In this document: positions 27,831 through 36,940 of the stretch, piece by piece
Numbering within the stretch: position 1 is the stretch's first letter
Layout of the letters: each line of letters opens with the position of its first letter
Source of the DNA: Ruminococcus sp.
GTDB taxonomy: Bacteria > Bacillota > Clostridia > Oscillospirales > Ruminococcaceae
Assembly (NCBI GenBank): GCA_021201755.1
Contig: JAJQEI010000037.1
Span: 186,001 to 250,000, forward strand
Direction: 5' to 3'
Length of the DNA: 64,000 nt
Made by a program: the position numbers and the translations under genes
Notes under the pieces: generated by a model
What the model was told of the DNA's origin: nothing
The model's database searches: none
The model's input: only the letters and a program-made list of their open reading frames with translations

Positions 27831-27859
27831 ATTATACCATAATATTTCCTATAATGCAA
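27831..27859 (-). promoter_or_regulatory. Sigma-A promoter of the subtilase gene
   Basis: TTGCAT, 17 bases ending in TGG, TATAAT on the minus strand, 43 bases before the ATG. Confidence 0.7.
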
Positions 27860-27928
27860 ACAAATTTTGAAAAATTCGGGCGTCTATTTTTCGACAGTAT
27901 GGCATAAGCTTTAGTCGAGGTAGTAGTG

Positions 27929-28228
27929 ATGATATGTACGCTGGCAGAGTTGCGTCAAAAGGACGTCATCAATATGGAAAACGGGGAGAATCTAGGGAGA
28001 ATTGACGATTTGAATATAGATAGCAAAACAGCAGCCGTAGTGGCATTGATTCTCTATGGAAGACCACGTTATTTTGGGTGGTTTGGCGAACGGGAAGACT
28101 GTATAATTCGCTTTTCTCAGATACAGCTGATTGGAAAGGACGTGATACTTGTAACATTGCCTGATACAGAAAATTGTTCAAATTGTACAAAAAAGAGTGA
28201 GAGAATAATTAAAAAATTTATGGGGTAG
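27929..28228 (+). CDS. YlmC/YmxH family PRC-barrel sporulation protein
   Basis: A 99-residue PRC-barrel protein: CTLAELRQKDVINMENGENLGRIDDLNID matches the YlmC/YmxH start (LRxKEVIN..dG..LG.v.Dl.iD), and RYFGWFGEREDCIIRFSQIQLIGKDVILV the rest. Bacillus relatives are made in the sporulating mother cell; function unknown. Residues 85-99 add a CSNC pair not needed for the fold. GAGG lies before the ATG, with a GTG directly upstream as alternative start. No sigma-A promoter is clear; GGCATAAGCT at 27900-27909 might be part of a sigma-E element. Ends with TAG. Confidence 0.8.
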   Translation: MICTLAELRQKDVINMENGENLGRIDDLNIDSKTAAVVALILYGRPRYFGWFGEREDCIIRFSQIQLIGKDVILVTLPDTENCSNCTKKSERIIKKFMG

Positions 28229-28231
28229 GGC

Positions 28232-28260
28232 TTGACGAATGGTTAAATTTTTGGTATAAT
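28232..28260 (+). promoter_or_regulatory. Sigma-A promoter of rpsB-tsf
   Basis: TTGACG, 17 bases ending in TGG, TATAAT. The leader to the rpsB ATG is about 134 bases, long enough for autoregulation, but I could not fit a known leader motif. Confidence 0.75.
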
Positions 28261-28400
28261 ATTAAAGTAATTCGCACGTCGTTTTGTAATATGTGGGTGC
28301 TTTGTATATGATCGCAGAGTTGCATATGGGATCTTGGCAGTACGCTCAAATCCGAAAACGGCGGAGGAAGCAAAACCAATATTTTAGGAGGAACTACACA

Positions 28401-29144
28401 ATGGGCGTAGTATCAATGAAGCAGCTGTTAGAGGCTGGCGTACACTTTGGTCACCAGACCAGAAGATGGGATCCGAAAATGGCTCCATACATTTTTACGG
28501 AACGGAATGGCATCTATATTATCGATTTGCAAAAGACTGTTCGGAAGCTGGATGAAGCATATATGTTTATCCGTGAACTATCTGCACAGGGCGAATCGGT
28601 ATTGTTTGTCGGTACAAAGAAACAGGCTGGTGATTCTATCAAAGAAGAAGCAACTCGTGCCGGTGCATATTATGTTAATGCACGTTGGCTGGGTGGTATG
28701 ATGACCAATTTCACCACCATCCAGAGAAGAATAAAACGTCTGGAACAGCTCCATGAAATAGAAACTAATGGCACGTTTGACTTGCTGCCAAAAAAAGAAG
28801 TTGGAAAGCTGCAGCTGGAAATCGAAAAGCTGGAGAAATTCTTGGGCGGTATTAAAGAAATGAAGAAGCTGCCAGGCGCACTGTTTATCGTTGATCCACG
28901 AAAGGAACGAATTGCAGTGGCTGAGGCCAAAAAGCTGAACATTCCAATTGTTGCAATTGTAGACACAAACTGCGATCCGGATGAGATCGATTATGTGATT
29001 CCGGGCAACGATGATGCGATTCGTGCAGTGAAGTTGATTGCCGGTGTGATGGCTGATGCGATTATTGAGGGTCGTCAAGGCGCAGATGCGGCAACTGCTG
29101 CACAGGAAGAAGAAACGGCAGAAGACGAAGAAACTGCGGAATAA
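28401..29144 (+). CDS. rpsB: 30S ribosomal protein S2
   Basis: S2 binds late in small subunit assembly and is needed for S1 attachment. The 247-residue sequence begins [38 protein letters not shown] and contains [14 protein letters not shown] and [32 protein letters not shown], all diagnostic. AGGAGG lies 8 bases before the ATG at 28401; upstream in-frame ATGs are in the leader. The tail is Ala/Glu rich. tsf follows after a hairpin. Confidence 0.97.
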   Translation: MGVVSMKQLLEAGVHFGHQTRRWDPKMAPYIFTERNGIYIIDLQKTVRKLDEAYMFIRELSAQGESVLFVGTKKQAGDSIKEEATRAGAYYVNARWLGGMMTNFTTIQRRIKRLEQLHEIETNGTFDLLPKKEVGKLQLEIEKLEKFLGGIKEMKKLPGALFIVDPRKERIAVAEAKKLNIPIVAIVDTNCDPDEIDYVIPGNDDAIRAVKLIAGVMADAIIEGRQGADAATAAQEEETAEDEETAE

Positions 29145-29165
29145 GCAAAATGGAAGAAATGATAT

Positions 29166-29211
29166 ACCCGGATATGCACAGTAGAAACACGCAGTCATAT
29201 TCGGGTTTTTT
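29166..29211 (+). terminator. Intercistronic terminator between rpsB and tsf
   Basis: ACCCGGATATG pairs with CATATTCGGGT (11 pairs, one G-T), followed by a run of six T. As tsf has no separate promoter that I can see, this is probably a partial terminator that lowers tsf relative to rpsB. Confidence 0.75.
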
Positions 29212-29238
29212 GAAAATAAAATCAGGAGGTATTATCCA

Positions 29239-30162
29239 ATGGCAAATTTTACAGCAAAAGATGTCAATGAATTGCGGAAGTCCACTGGCGTTGGTATGAT
29301 GGACTGCAAAAAAGCACTGACAGAGGCAGACGGTGACGTGGAGAAAGCACTAGAGCTGTTGCGGGAAAAAGGACTGGCAACACAGGCAAAGAAAGCAGGT
29401 CGTGTAGCCGCAGAGGGCATGGCTCTGGCAAAGGTAAATGCAGAGGGTACGGTCGGCTGTGTCGTTGAAGTGAACTCGGAAACCGATTTTGTTGCGAATA
29501 CCGATGAATTTAAGGCATTTGTTAATCTTGTTGCAGATACCATTATTGAAAAAAATCCGGCTGATGTAGAAGCTTTGAAGGCGATGACAGTTTCCGGCGG
29601 CAGTGCAACGGTTGACGAAGCACTGCAGGAATTGTTCCTAAAGATTCGGGAAAATTTGCAGATTCGTCGGTTCACTCGTCTGGAGGGTACATTGGCTGCT
29701 TATACTCATGGCGGCGGTTCGATTGCTGTTTTGGTACAGGCTGATACACCGGCGGGTACAACGGCAGAAACGGTGACCGCACTAAAGGACTGCGCTATGC
29801 AGGTTTGTGCGATGAATCCACCGTACTTGAATCGGGAAGCAGTTCCGGCTTCTGTCTTGGAAGAAGAAAAGAAAATCGTTTTGGCACAGATGGCTGAAGA
29901 TCCGAAGATGGCTTCAAAGCCGGATCAGGTCAAGGAAAAAATTGTCGCCGGAAAAGTTGGCAAATACTACAGCGAAAACTGCTTGCTGGAACAGGCTTTT
30001 GTCAAGGAAAACAAGCAGACCGTTCAAGAGTATGTAAATGGTGCTGCCAAGAGCCAGGGTACCACAATTACCCTTACAAAGTTTGTTCGCTATGAGCGTG
30101 GAGAGGGCATCGAAAAGAAAGCTGACAATTTCGTAGAAGAAATTGCAAGTATGATTCAGTGA
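29239..30162 (+). CDS. tsf: Elongation factor Ts
   Basis: EF-Ts recycles EF-Tu by exchanging GDP for GTP. The 307-residue sequence starts ANFTAKDVNELRKSTGVGMMDCKKALTEADGDVEKA (UBA-like domain with the TDVPWKLR-type TGVGMMDCK motif) and continues with VVEVNSETDFVANTDEFKAF, the EF-Tu contact signature, then the dimerisation domain. AGGAGG lies ahead of the ATG. Pairs with rpsB as in nearly all bacteria. Confidence 0.97.
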   Translation: MANFTAKDVNELRKSTGVGMMDCKKALTEADGDVEKALELLREKGLATQAKKAGRVAAEGMALAKVNAEGTVGCVVEVNSETDFVANTDEFKAFVNLVADTIIEKNPADVEALKAMTVSGGSATVDEALQELFLKIRENLQIRRFTRLEGTLAAYTHGGGSIAVLVQADTPAGTTAETVTALKDCAMQVCAMNPPYLNREAVPASVLEEEKKIVLAQMAEDPKMASKPDQVKEKIVAGKVGKYYSENCLLEQAFVKENKQTVQEYVNGAAKSQGTTITLTKFVRYERGEGIEKKADNFVEEIASMIQ

Positions 30163-30169
30163 GAAGCTT

Positions 30170-30322
30170 ATGTGGAAATCAAACGATAAATATACGGAAA
30201 AAGATGTCAATCGAAAATCAGAAAAAGAACTTCTGAAAATGCGGAAAGAAAAAGACTTGACGAGTCACGATCAGGAACGAATTGAAAATCGCCTGAGACG
30301 CATTGACCGTGGTGACGACTAA
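30170..30322 (+). CDS. Small basic/charged protein, 50 residues, unknown
   Basis: A short reading frame beginning 8 bases after tsf: MWKSNDKYTEKDVNRKSEKE, then LLKMRKEKDLTSHDQ and RIENRLRRIDRGDD. It is helical and highly charged. Its end is followed within 40 bases by a strong terminator, and it fills the space between tsf and that terminator with no stop, which supports a real gene at the end of the rpsB-tsf operon. The ribosome binding site is weak (GAGAAG, 3 bases away). I recognise no family. Confidence 0.5.
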   Translation: MWKSNDKYTEKDVNRKSEKELLKMRKEKDLTSHDQERIENRLRRIDRGDD

Positions 30323-30361
30323 GATGCTCTTTTCTGAAAATTTGAATTGGTTTGAAAAGTG

Positions 30362-30406
30362 AAAAGACGCTGTCACATGGTAAAAAAAGTGTGGCAGCGT
30401 CTTTTT
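30362..30406 (+). terminator. Rho-independent terminator of the rpsB-tsf operon
   Basis: AAAAGACGCTGTCACA pairs with TGTGGCAGCGTCTTTT (one T-G pair) with a 12-base loop; the T-run forms part of the stem and continues after it. Confidence 0.9.
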
Positions 30407-30438
30407 CGTCAAATTTTTTGTTTTTTACAAAAAATCGC

Positions 30439-30467
30439 TTTACATTTCGTTTGAAATAGTGTAAAAT
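30439..30467 (+). promoter_or_regulatory. Sigma-A promoter of pyrH
   Basis: TTTACA, 17 bases, TAAAAT, 57 bases before the pyrH ATG; probably drives the block from pyrH to polC. Confidence 0.6.
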
Positions 30468-30523
30468 AGAGAAAGGATAAAAAAGCCCGATTACATCATG
30501 AGAAAGCGAAAGGAATAGGAAGC

Positions 30524-31234
30524 ATGGAACCAAAGTATAAACGTGTTCTTTTGAAACTGAGTGGTGAAGTCCTCGCAGGATCTAAGAAGATGGGATTGGA
30601 TTCGGAAACCATTATGCCGATTTGTCGAAGCATACAGAAATGTGTGGCGGGTGGCGTAGAAATGGGGATCGTCGTAGGAGGCGGAAATTTTTGGCGTGGC
30701 AGATCCAGCAAGAATATGGATCGTACGAGAGCTGACCATATTGGTATGCTCGCAACTATAATGAACGCCCTGGCTGTGGCGGATTTTCTGGAGTCGCTGG
30801 GATTAGATGTACGTGTGCAGACGGCGATCAGTATGCAGGCGATTGCAGAACCGTATATTCGCAATAAGGCGATTTCTCACCTAAAAAAAGGCAGAGTGGT
30901 AATCTTTGGCTGCGGCACAGGAAGTCCGTTTTTCTCTACAGATACGGCTGCAATATTGCGTGCGGTAGAAATCAAAGCGGATATTTTATTGAAAGCAACA
31001 ATGGTTGATGGTGTATACAACAAAGATCCGCATAAATATTCTGATGCCATCCGCTACGAAAAACTTACGTTCAGCGACGTTTTAAACAGTGCACTACAGG
31101 TAATGGACAGTACGGCGGCTTCGATGTGTCGTGATAACGAAATGCCTATGTTGGTGTTTAATTTGAGCAGACCGGAAAATATTTATGATGCGGTCATGGG
31201 AAAAGAAATCGGTACAGTTGTGGCAGAATCTTAA
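30524..31234 (+). CDS. pyrH: UMP kinase
   Basis: Converts UMP to UDP with ATP; a hexameric amino acid kinase-fold enzyme. The 236 residues show [14 protein letters not shown] at the N-terminus, [13 protein letters not shown] near 50-60, the [14 protein letters not shown] stretch typical of bacterial PyrH, and [22 protein letters not shown] near 140. RBS AGGAAG precedes the ATG. First gene of pyrH-frr-uppS-cdsA-dxr-rseP-ispG-polC, an order well conserved in Firmicutes. Confidence 0.96.
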   Translation: MEPKYKRVLLKLSGEVLAGSKKMGLDSETIMPICRSIQKCVAGGVEMGIVVGGGNFWRGRSSKNMDRTRADHIGMLATIMNALAVADFLESLGLDVRVQTAISMQAIAEPYIRNKAISHLKKGRVVIFGCGTGSPFFSTDTAAILRAVEIKADILLKATMVDGVYNKDPHKYSDAIRYEKLTFSDVLNSALQVMDSTAASMCRDNEMPMLVFNLSRPENIYDAVMGKEIGTVVAES

Positions 31235-31278
31235 AAACGAAAGTGCGAAAGGAGTCTCGTGAAAGCGAGGATACAATT

Positions 31279-31833
31279 ATGAAAGAACTAATGAAAGAAA
31301 CCGAAGAAAAAATGAAAAAGACGCTTGGCCGTCTGGAACATGAGTTCATGACGATTCGTGCAGGTCGTGCGAATCCGGCAGTGCTGGATAAAGTGCAGGT
31401 GGATTATTATAGCGTCCCTACGCCAGTGCAGCAGATGGCGGCAATTTCTGTGGCAGAAGCACGAATTCTGGTGATTCAGCCTTGGGATGTGACCACGCTA
31501 AAGGCAATTGAAAAGGCGATTTTGGCGTCTGATGTGGGGATTACACCAACGAACGATGGAAAGGTGCTGAGACTCGTATTCCCACAGCTGACCGAGGATC
31601 GTCGAAAAGAGCTTTGCAAGAACGTAAAGAAATTGGGTGAAGATGCAAAAGTAGCAGTGCGGAATATCCGTCGGGAGACGATAGATAAGCTAAAAGCGAA
31701 GAAAAAGGCGTCAGAATTGACCGAAGACGATGTGAAGGACGGCGAAAAACAGGTACAGAAGCTAACGGATCGGTATGTGGCGGATATTGACAAGGCAGTT
31801 GCAGAAAAAGACAAGGAAATCATGAGTATTTAA
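31279..31833 (+). CDS. frr: Ribosome recycling factor
   Basis: With EF-G, RRF splits post-termination ribosomes. The 184 residues match the family length. Visible signatures: LGRLEHEFMTIRAGRANPAVLDKVQVDYYSVPTPVQQMA (about residues 16-55), RLVFPQLTEDRRKEL near 107-121 and AKVAVRNIRRETIDKLK near 132-148. I chose MKELMKETEEKM as start; GAGG lies 8 bases before it, while the in-frame start 12 codons earlier lacks a site. Confidence 0.96.
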   Translation: MKELMKETEEKMKKTLGRLEHEFMTIRAGRANPAVLDKVQVDYYSVPTPVQQMAAISVAEARILVIQPWDVTTLKAIEKAILASDVGITPTNDGKVLRLVFPQLTEDRRKELCKNVKKLGEDAKVAVRNIRRETIDKLKAKKKASELTEDDVKDGEKQVQKLTDRYVADIDKAVAEKDKEIMSI

Positions 31834-31866
31834 CACAATAATAATAAAGGTAAGGAGTGAATCTTC

Positions 31867-32640
31867 ATGGCTTTGCCATTCTTTAAAAAGTCGGATTCGT
31901 CAGGTGCGGTAGATGCTGCGTTACTTCCGCCGCTGGATCGAATGCCCAAGCACGTGGGTTTTATTATGGACGGGAATGGCCGTTGGGCAACACGCCGTGG
32001 GATGCCACGAAAATATGGTCATGTAGAGGGCGCAAAACGGTTTAAAGATTTGTCGTTTTACTGTGCAGACATCGGAATTCGGAATGTATCGTTTTATGTT
32101 TTCTCCACGGAAAATTGGAAACGGTCGCAGGAAGAAGTGGATGTTTTGATGGATTTGTTTTGGGAGTATCTCTGTGATGCAGACAATTATAAAGATCGAA
32201 ACATTCGGCTCATGTTCATCGGAGACAAAAGCCGACTCAGTGACAAATTACGGAATAAGATGCTGGAGTTGGAACGAGACTCGAAAGATTTCACCAAGAT
32301 GAATCTAATTCTGGCAATCAACTATGGCGGAAGAGATGAAATCTGTCGTGCCACACAACAAATTGCGAGAGAAGCACAGGCTGGAAGGCTTAGTCCGGAT
32401 GATATCACAGAACAGACGGTTTCCGATCACTTATATACCGCCGGACTGGATGATGTGGACTTTTTGATTCGCTCGAGCGGAGAGCTGCGTCTGTCTAATT
32501 ATCTCATCTGGCAGTGTGCTTATGCAGAGTATTATTTTACGGACGTTCTCTGGCCGGACTTTGACCGGGAAAAGCTAAATCTGGCACTGCAAGAATATGC
32601 GAAGCGTGGCAGGCGGTTTGGGGGCATGAAAAACGTATGA
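31867..32640 (+). CDS. uppS: Isoprenyl (undecaprenyl diphosphate) synthase
   Basis: cis-Prenyltransferase making undecaprenyl diphosphate, the cell wall lipid carrier. The 257 residues show GFIMDGNGRWATRRGMPRKYGH with catalytic Asp35, FYVFSTENWKRSQEEVD near 79-95, NYGGRDEI near 152, and DFLIRSSGELRLSNYLIWQCAYAEYYF near 198-224. The N-terminal 24 residues are an extension. The stop overlaps the cdsA start (ATGA), so the two are coupled. Confidence 0.96.
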   Translation: MALPFFKKSDSSGAVDAALLPPLDRMPKHVGFIMDGNGRWATRRGMPRKYGHVEGAKRFKDLSFYCADIGIRNVSFYVFSTENWKRSQEEVDVLMDLFWEYLCDADNYKDRNIRLMFIGDKSRLSDKLRNKMLELERDSKDFTKMNLILAINYGGRDEICRATQQIAREAQAGRLSPDDITEQTVSDHLYTAGLDDVDFLIRSSGELRLSNYLIWQCAYAEYYFTDVLWPDFDREKLNLALQEYAKRGRRFGGMKNV

Positions 32641-33449
32641 AGGTTCGTATTATTTCCGGCATTGTCGGCGTATTGCTGACTGTGGTGATGTTGATTCTTT
32701 ATAAGACGTTTTTCTTCCCCTTGGTAATTGCAGCTTTGATTTGTATCGCTCTATATGAGCTGTTTCGTGCAGGTGGCTGTTTAAAATATTGGTTATCTGT
32801 CGGTGCGGGATTTCTCTACGGACTGTTATTGCCGTTTTTGACATTTTATGAAAATTTTGCAGTAGTGATTGGCGTTCGTTTTCTCTGTATCATTGCAATA
32901 TTTGCGGAACTGGTACTGCGTTACCAAAGGGTACGTTATCAAGATACGTTGTATATTGTCGCAGTGACACTACTGGTATCCGATTCTTTGACCATGATGA
33001 TTTCTTTGTTACAAAGCAGTGCTTTTGGATTGGGATATGTGATTCTGGCACTGTGTTCAGCGTGGATTTCTGATACAGGAGCGTATTTTACCGGCACATT
33101 TCTGGGCAAGCACAAGCTCTGTCCGGAGATTAGTCCGAAGAAAACTGTGGAAGGGTTTTTTGGTGGTATTTTAACGGATATTATCATGATGGTACTTTTC
33201 GCACTCGTGTATAGTCTGATTACGGAAGCTACTGTGAAATATGCTTGGCTCATTTTTGCGGCGATTGTCTGTGCTGTCATTAGTGTTCTGGGTGATCTGT
33301 CGGCTTCAATGATTAAGCGACAGCGAGGAATCAAAGATTTTGGAAATATTATGCCAGGACACGGCGGTGTGATGGATCGATTCGATAGTGTGTTATTTAC
33401 GATTCCAGCGTTTTATGCGCTGATTTGTATGTCACCGATTTTTGTTTAA
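32637..33449 (+). CDS. cdsA: Phosphatidate cytidylyltransferase
   Basis: Makes CDP-diacylglycerol from phosphatidate and CTP, the branch point of phospholipid synthesis. A 270-residue integral membrane protein with about eight helices. The family signature is complete: SWISDTGAYFTGTFLGKHKLCPEISPKKTVEGFFGG (about 140-178) and GDLSASMIKRQRGIKDFGNIMPGHGGVMDRFDS (about 220-252). ATG overlaps the uppS stop. Confidence 0.95.
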   Translation: MKVRIISGIVGVLLTVVMLILYKTFFFPLVIAALICIALYELFRAGGCLKYWLSVGAGFLYGLLLPFLTFYENFAVVIGVRFLCIIAIFAELVLRYQRVRYQDTLYIVAVTLLVSDSLTMMISLLQSSAFGLGYVILALCSAWISDTGAYFTGTFLGKHKLCPEISPKKTVEGFFGGILTDIIMMVLFALVYSLITEATVKYAWLIFAAIVCAVISVLGDLSASMIKRQRGIKDFGNIMPGHGGVMDRFDSVLFTIPAFYALICMSPIFV

Positions 33450-33537
33450 GAAAAAACGATGGAAAGGACGGCAGCAAAAGAAAAAATGCTACCGCTTTTC
33501 CACATCACATAAAATGGTTATCATGAGAAGGGATCAT

Positions 33538-34686
33538 ATGGACAAGAAGGTTTCTATTTTAGGCTCTACTGGCTCAATCGGCACACAGGCACTGGACGTG
33601 GTACGCAAGCATTCGCTGTCAATATATGCGTTGGCGGCGAATCGGAACGTGGCGTTACTCGAAACGCAAGCGAGAGAATTTCACCCGTCAAAGGTCTGTG
33701 TCTTTGATGAATCTTATTATCTGGAACTAAAAAATCGCTTGGCAGATGTACCAATACAAATTCTCTGTGGCATGGACGGACTTTGCGAAATTGCAGCGGA
33801 TACAAAGGCGGATATTCTCTTGAATTCTGTGGTAGGTATGGTGGGACTATTGCCTACGCTGACTGCTATCGATGCTGGATTGGATATCGCTTTGGCAAAC
33901 AAAGAAACGCTAGTGGCAGGTGGGTCGCTGGTGATGGCTCGTGCTGCGAAAAAGGGCGTAAAAATTTATCCGGTGGATAGCGAGCATTCTGCAATTTTTC
34001 AGTGCCTACAGGGTAATTCTCGAGAACAACTGCATAAGATTATCTTGACGGCATCCGGTGGACCTTTTTTTGGAAAGAAGCGGGCGGAACTGGCACAAAT
34101 GACGGCAGCAGATGCTTTGAAGCACCCGAACTGGAATATGGGAAATAAGGTGACGATTGATTCATCTACGTTGATGAATAAGGGATTGGAGTTTATTGAA
34201 GCAAAATGGCTGTTTGATCTGACACCAGATCAAATCGAAGTGGTGGTACATCGACAGAGCGTTGTACATTCTGCAGTGGAATATGACGATTGCTCTGTGA
34301 TTGCACAGTTAGGTGTGCCGGATATGAAAATCCCCATTCAGTATGCGTTGCTTTATCCGAATCGTATGGCGTGTCCTACGAAGCACTTGTTTTTGACGGA
34401 TTATGGAACATTGACATTTGAAAAGCCGGATTTGGAGACGTTTCGCTGTTTAAAAATTGCCATGGAGGCGTGTAGAAAGGGCGGTATTGCGCCTTGTGTG
34501 ATGAATGGATCAAATGAAGTGGCAGTAGCAGCATTTTTACAAGGAAAAATTGGATTTTTAGAAATTGCAGATTTGGTGGAAAAGGTAGTGGAAACAATTC
34601 CATGGCAAGAAATTCACTGCTATGAGGATGTGATACAAGCGGATGAAAAAGCACGGAAAAGGGTACTTTTAGAAGTTGGAAATTAA
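33538..34686 (+). CDS. dxr: 1-deoxy-D-xylulose 5-phosphate reductoisomerase
   Basis: Second enzyme of the MEP isoprenoid pathway, converting DXP to MEP with NADPH and a divalent metal. The 382 residues have usual length. Visible: KVSILGSTGSIGTQALDVV (Rossmann loop), ALANKETLVAGG near 120, YPVDSEHSAIFQCLQG near 145-160 with the metal ligands D and E, ASGGPFFGKK near 178, WNMGNKVTIDSSTLMNKGLEFIEA near 203-226. RBS AGAAGGG precedes this ATG; in-frame codons further upstream overlap cdsA and lack support. Confidence 0.96.
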   Translation: MDKKVSILGSTGSIGTQALDVVRKHSLSIYALAANRNVALLETQAREFHPSKVCVFDESYYLELKNRLADVPIQILCGMDGLCEIAADTKADILLNSVVGMVGLLPTLTAIDAGLDIALANKETLVAGGSLVMARAAKKGVKIYPVDSEHSAIFQCLQGNSREQLHKIILTASGGPFFGKKRAELAQMTAADALKHPNWNMGNKVTIDSSTLMNKGLEFIEAKWLFDLTPDQIEVVVHRQSVVHSAVEYDDCSVIAQLGVPDMKIPIQYALLYPNRMACPTKHLFLTDYGTLTFEKPDLETFRCLKIAMEACRKGGIAPCVMNGSNEVAVAAFLQGKIGFLEIADLVEKVVETIPWQEIHCYEDVIQADEKARKRVLLEVGN

Positions 34687-34775
34687 AAATAAGAATTTAA
34701 TATTTTAAATTTTTAGTTTTTAGTGGGGTTAAAGATGTACTTGCAAACTGTTACGGGAAACGGAGTGGATCGTAT

Positions 34776-35840
34776 ATGACGCATATCATTACCATTATTA
34801 TTGCCGTCGTCATTTTTGGCGTAATTATTGCCATTCATGAGTTCGGACATTTTATTGTCGCAAAGTTGCATCATGTTCAGGTCAATGAGTTTGCGATTGG
34901 AATGGGACCGAGGATTTTGCATTTTCAAAAGGGCGAGACAATGTATTCGCTGCGGCTGTTGCCGATTGGCGGTTTTTGTTCTATGGAGGGCGAAGACGAA
35001 TCCAGTGACAATCCCAACGCATTTGAAAAAAAACCGGTGTGGCGGAGGATCACTGTGGTATTGGCAGGCGCATTTATGAATATTGTGTTGGGATTTGTAT
35101 TAATTATCGTTCTTACTTGTATGGGAACGAAAGTCCCCTCTACGACCATTGCACAGTTTGCCTCTACAACAGACGAAAGTACCGGCGAAACGATTACAGC
35201 TTCAGAAAGTGAGCGCAGCGGTTTGCAGGTGGGCGATAAAATTGTGGCAATTGATGGGGAGCATATCTTTACTACTACAGATTTGGTGTATAAGCTGCAA
35301 ACGACAGAAGTAGAATCTTTTGCGGTGACAGTGAAGCGAGACGGTAAAAAGATGACAATTGAAAATGTCACATTCCACAATGATAACACAGAAGGATTGA
35401 TTGATTTTGCGGTACAAGGAAAATCGAAAAATCCCGTGAGTGTGGTGGTTTATTCGGCAAAGGATACAGTTGCAACAGCAAAGCTCATCTGGATGTCACT
35501 GACGGAGCTTGTCTCCGGAAAATATGGATTGCAGGATTTGTCGGGACCGGTTGGCACAGTAAGTGTCATTGAACAGGCGGCATCTAGTGGGGAGACGATA
35601 CTCGAGCGTGTCGAGTCGGTGTTGAATCTCACGATATTTATTACAGTGAATGTTGGTGTGTTCAACCTTTTACCAATTCCAGGATTAGATGGCAGTCGAT
35701 TTGTTTTCTTGGCAATCGAGGGCATTCGGCGAAAGCCTGTGGCAAAAGAACGTGAGGCAATGGTACACTTGATTGGTATGGCGGCACTGTTTTTGCTAAT
35801 GATTCTGGTGACGGTGCAGGATGTCGTAAAGCTAGTTTAA
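34776..35840 (+). CDS. rseP: RIP metalloprotease RseP (site-2 protease family)
   Basis: Zinc protease that cuts membrane proteins within the lipid bilayer; RasP in Bacillus works on anti-sigma factors and signal peptide remnants. The 354 residues show His21-Glu22-Phe-Gly-His25 in the first membrane helix, a PDZ domain about 145-215 (SGLQVGDKIVAIDGE), and the second metal site LLPIPGLDGSR with Asp305. The RBS is weak (GAGTGGA). The position between dxr and ispG is the usual one. Confidence 0.95.
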   Translation: MTHIITIIIAVVIFGVIIAIHEFGHFIVAKLHHVQVNEFAIGMGPRILHFQKGETMYSLRLLPIGGFCSMEGEDESSDNPNAFEKKPVWRRITVVLAGAFMNIVLGFVLIIVLTCMGTKVPSTTIAQFASTTDESTGETITASESERSGLQVGDKIVAIDGEHIFTTTDLVYKLQTTEVESFAVTVKRDGKKMTIENVTFHNDNTEGLIDFAVQGKSKNPVSVVVYSAKDTVATAKLIWMSLTELVSGKYGLQDLSGPVGTVSVIEQAASSGETILERVESVLNLTIFITVNVGVFNLLPIPGLDGSRFVFLAIEGIRRKPVAKEREAMVHLIGMAALFLLMILVTVQDVVKLV

Positions 35841-35876
35841 AGGTGGACGATAGGTGAAAAAAAGGAGTGACGAAAA

Positions 35877-36914
35877 ATGCGAAAGGTCAAAACGGTTCGT
35901 GTGGGAAACTGCACATTAGATGGCAAGCACATTTATATACAATCGATGTTGAATACCCGATCAGACGACATTACCAAAAGTGTGACACAAGCGCAGACAC
36001 TAGAACAAGCTGGATGTGAAATTATTCGGGCGGCGATTCCGGATAAGGAGGCAATTGCTTTAATTCCGGCAATCAAAGAAAAAATTTCGATTCCTTTGGT
36101 GGCAGACATTCATTTTGATTATCGTTTGGCGTTGGAGGCTGCCGCCGCTGGTATTGATAAAATTCGTATCAATCCGGGAAACATCGGCGGCATGGATAAG
36201 GTACGACAGGTGGTAAAAATCTGTCAGGAGAAGCAAATTCCCATTCGGATCGGTGTCAATTCCGGCTCGCTGGAAAAAGAAATCTTAGCGAGATATGGTG
36301 CTCCGACAGCAGAAGCACTGGTGGAAAGCGCAATGAGCCATGTGAAAATGCTGGAAGCGTGCGACTTTGATCAGATTGTCATATCCATGAAATCCTCCGA
36401 CGTGAACACCATGATTGATGCCTATCGATTGTGTGCACAGCAATGTGACTATCCTCTGCATTTGGGCGTCACAGAGGCTGGTACGGAGCGTATGGGTCTG
36501 ATGAAGTCTGCCATTGGTATTGGCGCACTTTTGCATGACAATATTGGGGAGACGATTCGAGTATCTTTGACGGAAGATCCGGTAAGAGAAATTAAGGCAG
36601 CACAGGATATTTTAAAGTGTGTTGGCAAACGTGGCGGACCGCAGATTGTGGCGTGTCCTACTTGTGGCAGAACGAGAATTGACCTTTTGAAAACGGTGAA
36701 AGAAGTAGAAGCGGCATTGGAGAATGTACAAAAGGATATTAAAGTAGCAGTGATGGGCTGTGTGGTCAATGGTCCGGGAGAGGCACGAGAAGCGGATATT
36801 GGCATTGCAGGCGGTGACGGCTGCGCCGTTCTCTTCCGAAAAGGAGAGGTGCTGCGAAGAATTCCGGAGGCAGATATTGTACCGGAGCTAATGGCAGAAG
36901 TTGATAAGTTTTGA
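35877..36914 (+). CDS. ispG: 4-hydroxy-3-methylbut-2-enyl diphosphate synthase (flavodoxin)
   Basis: The MEP-pathway enzyme that reduces MEcPP to HMBPP with a 4Fe-4S cluster. The 345 residues show the TIM-barrel part (VADIHFDYRLALEAAAAGIDKIRINPGNIG, about 77-106) and the cluster ligands CPTCGRTRIDL (about 261-264) and CVVNGPGEA (about 298). The stop overlaps a possible early start of polC, but the better polC start lies 27 bases further on. RBS GGAGTGA precedes the ATG. Confidence 0.96.
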   Translation: MRKVKTVRVGNCTLDGKHIYIQSMLNTRSDDITKSVTQAQTLEQAGCEIIRAAIPDKEAIALIPAIKEKISIPLVADIHFDYRLALEAAAAGIDKIRINPGNIGGMDKVRQVVKICQEKQIPIRIGVNSGSLEKEILARYGAPTAEALVESAMSHVKMLEACDFDQIVISMKSSDVNTMIDAYRLCAQQCDYPLHLGVTEAGTERMGLMKSAIGIGALLHDNIGETIRVSLTEDPVREIKAAQDILKCVGKRGGPQIVACPTCGRTRIDLLKTVKEVEAALENVQKDIKVAVMGCVVNGPGEAREADIGIAGGDGCAVLFRKGEVLRRIPEADIVPELMAEVDKF

Positions 36915-36940
36915 TAGATGAAACAGGGAGTGTATCACGA

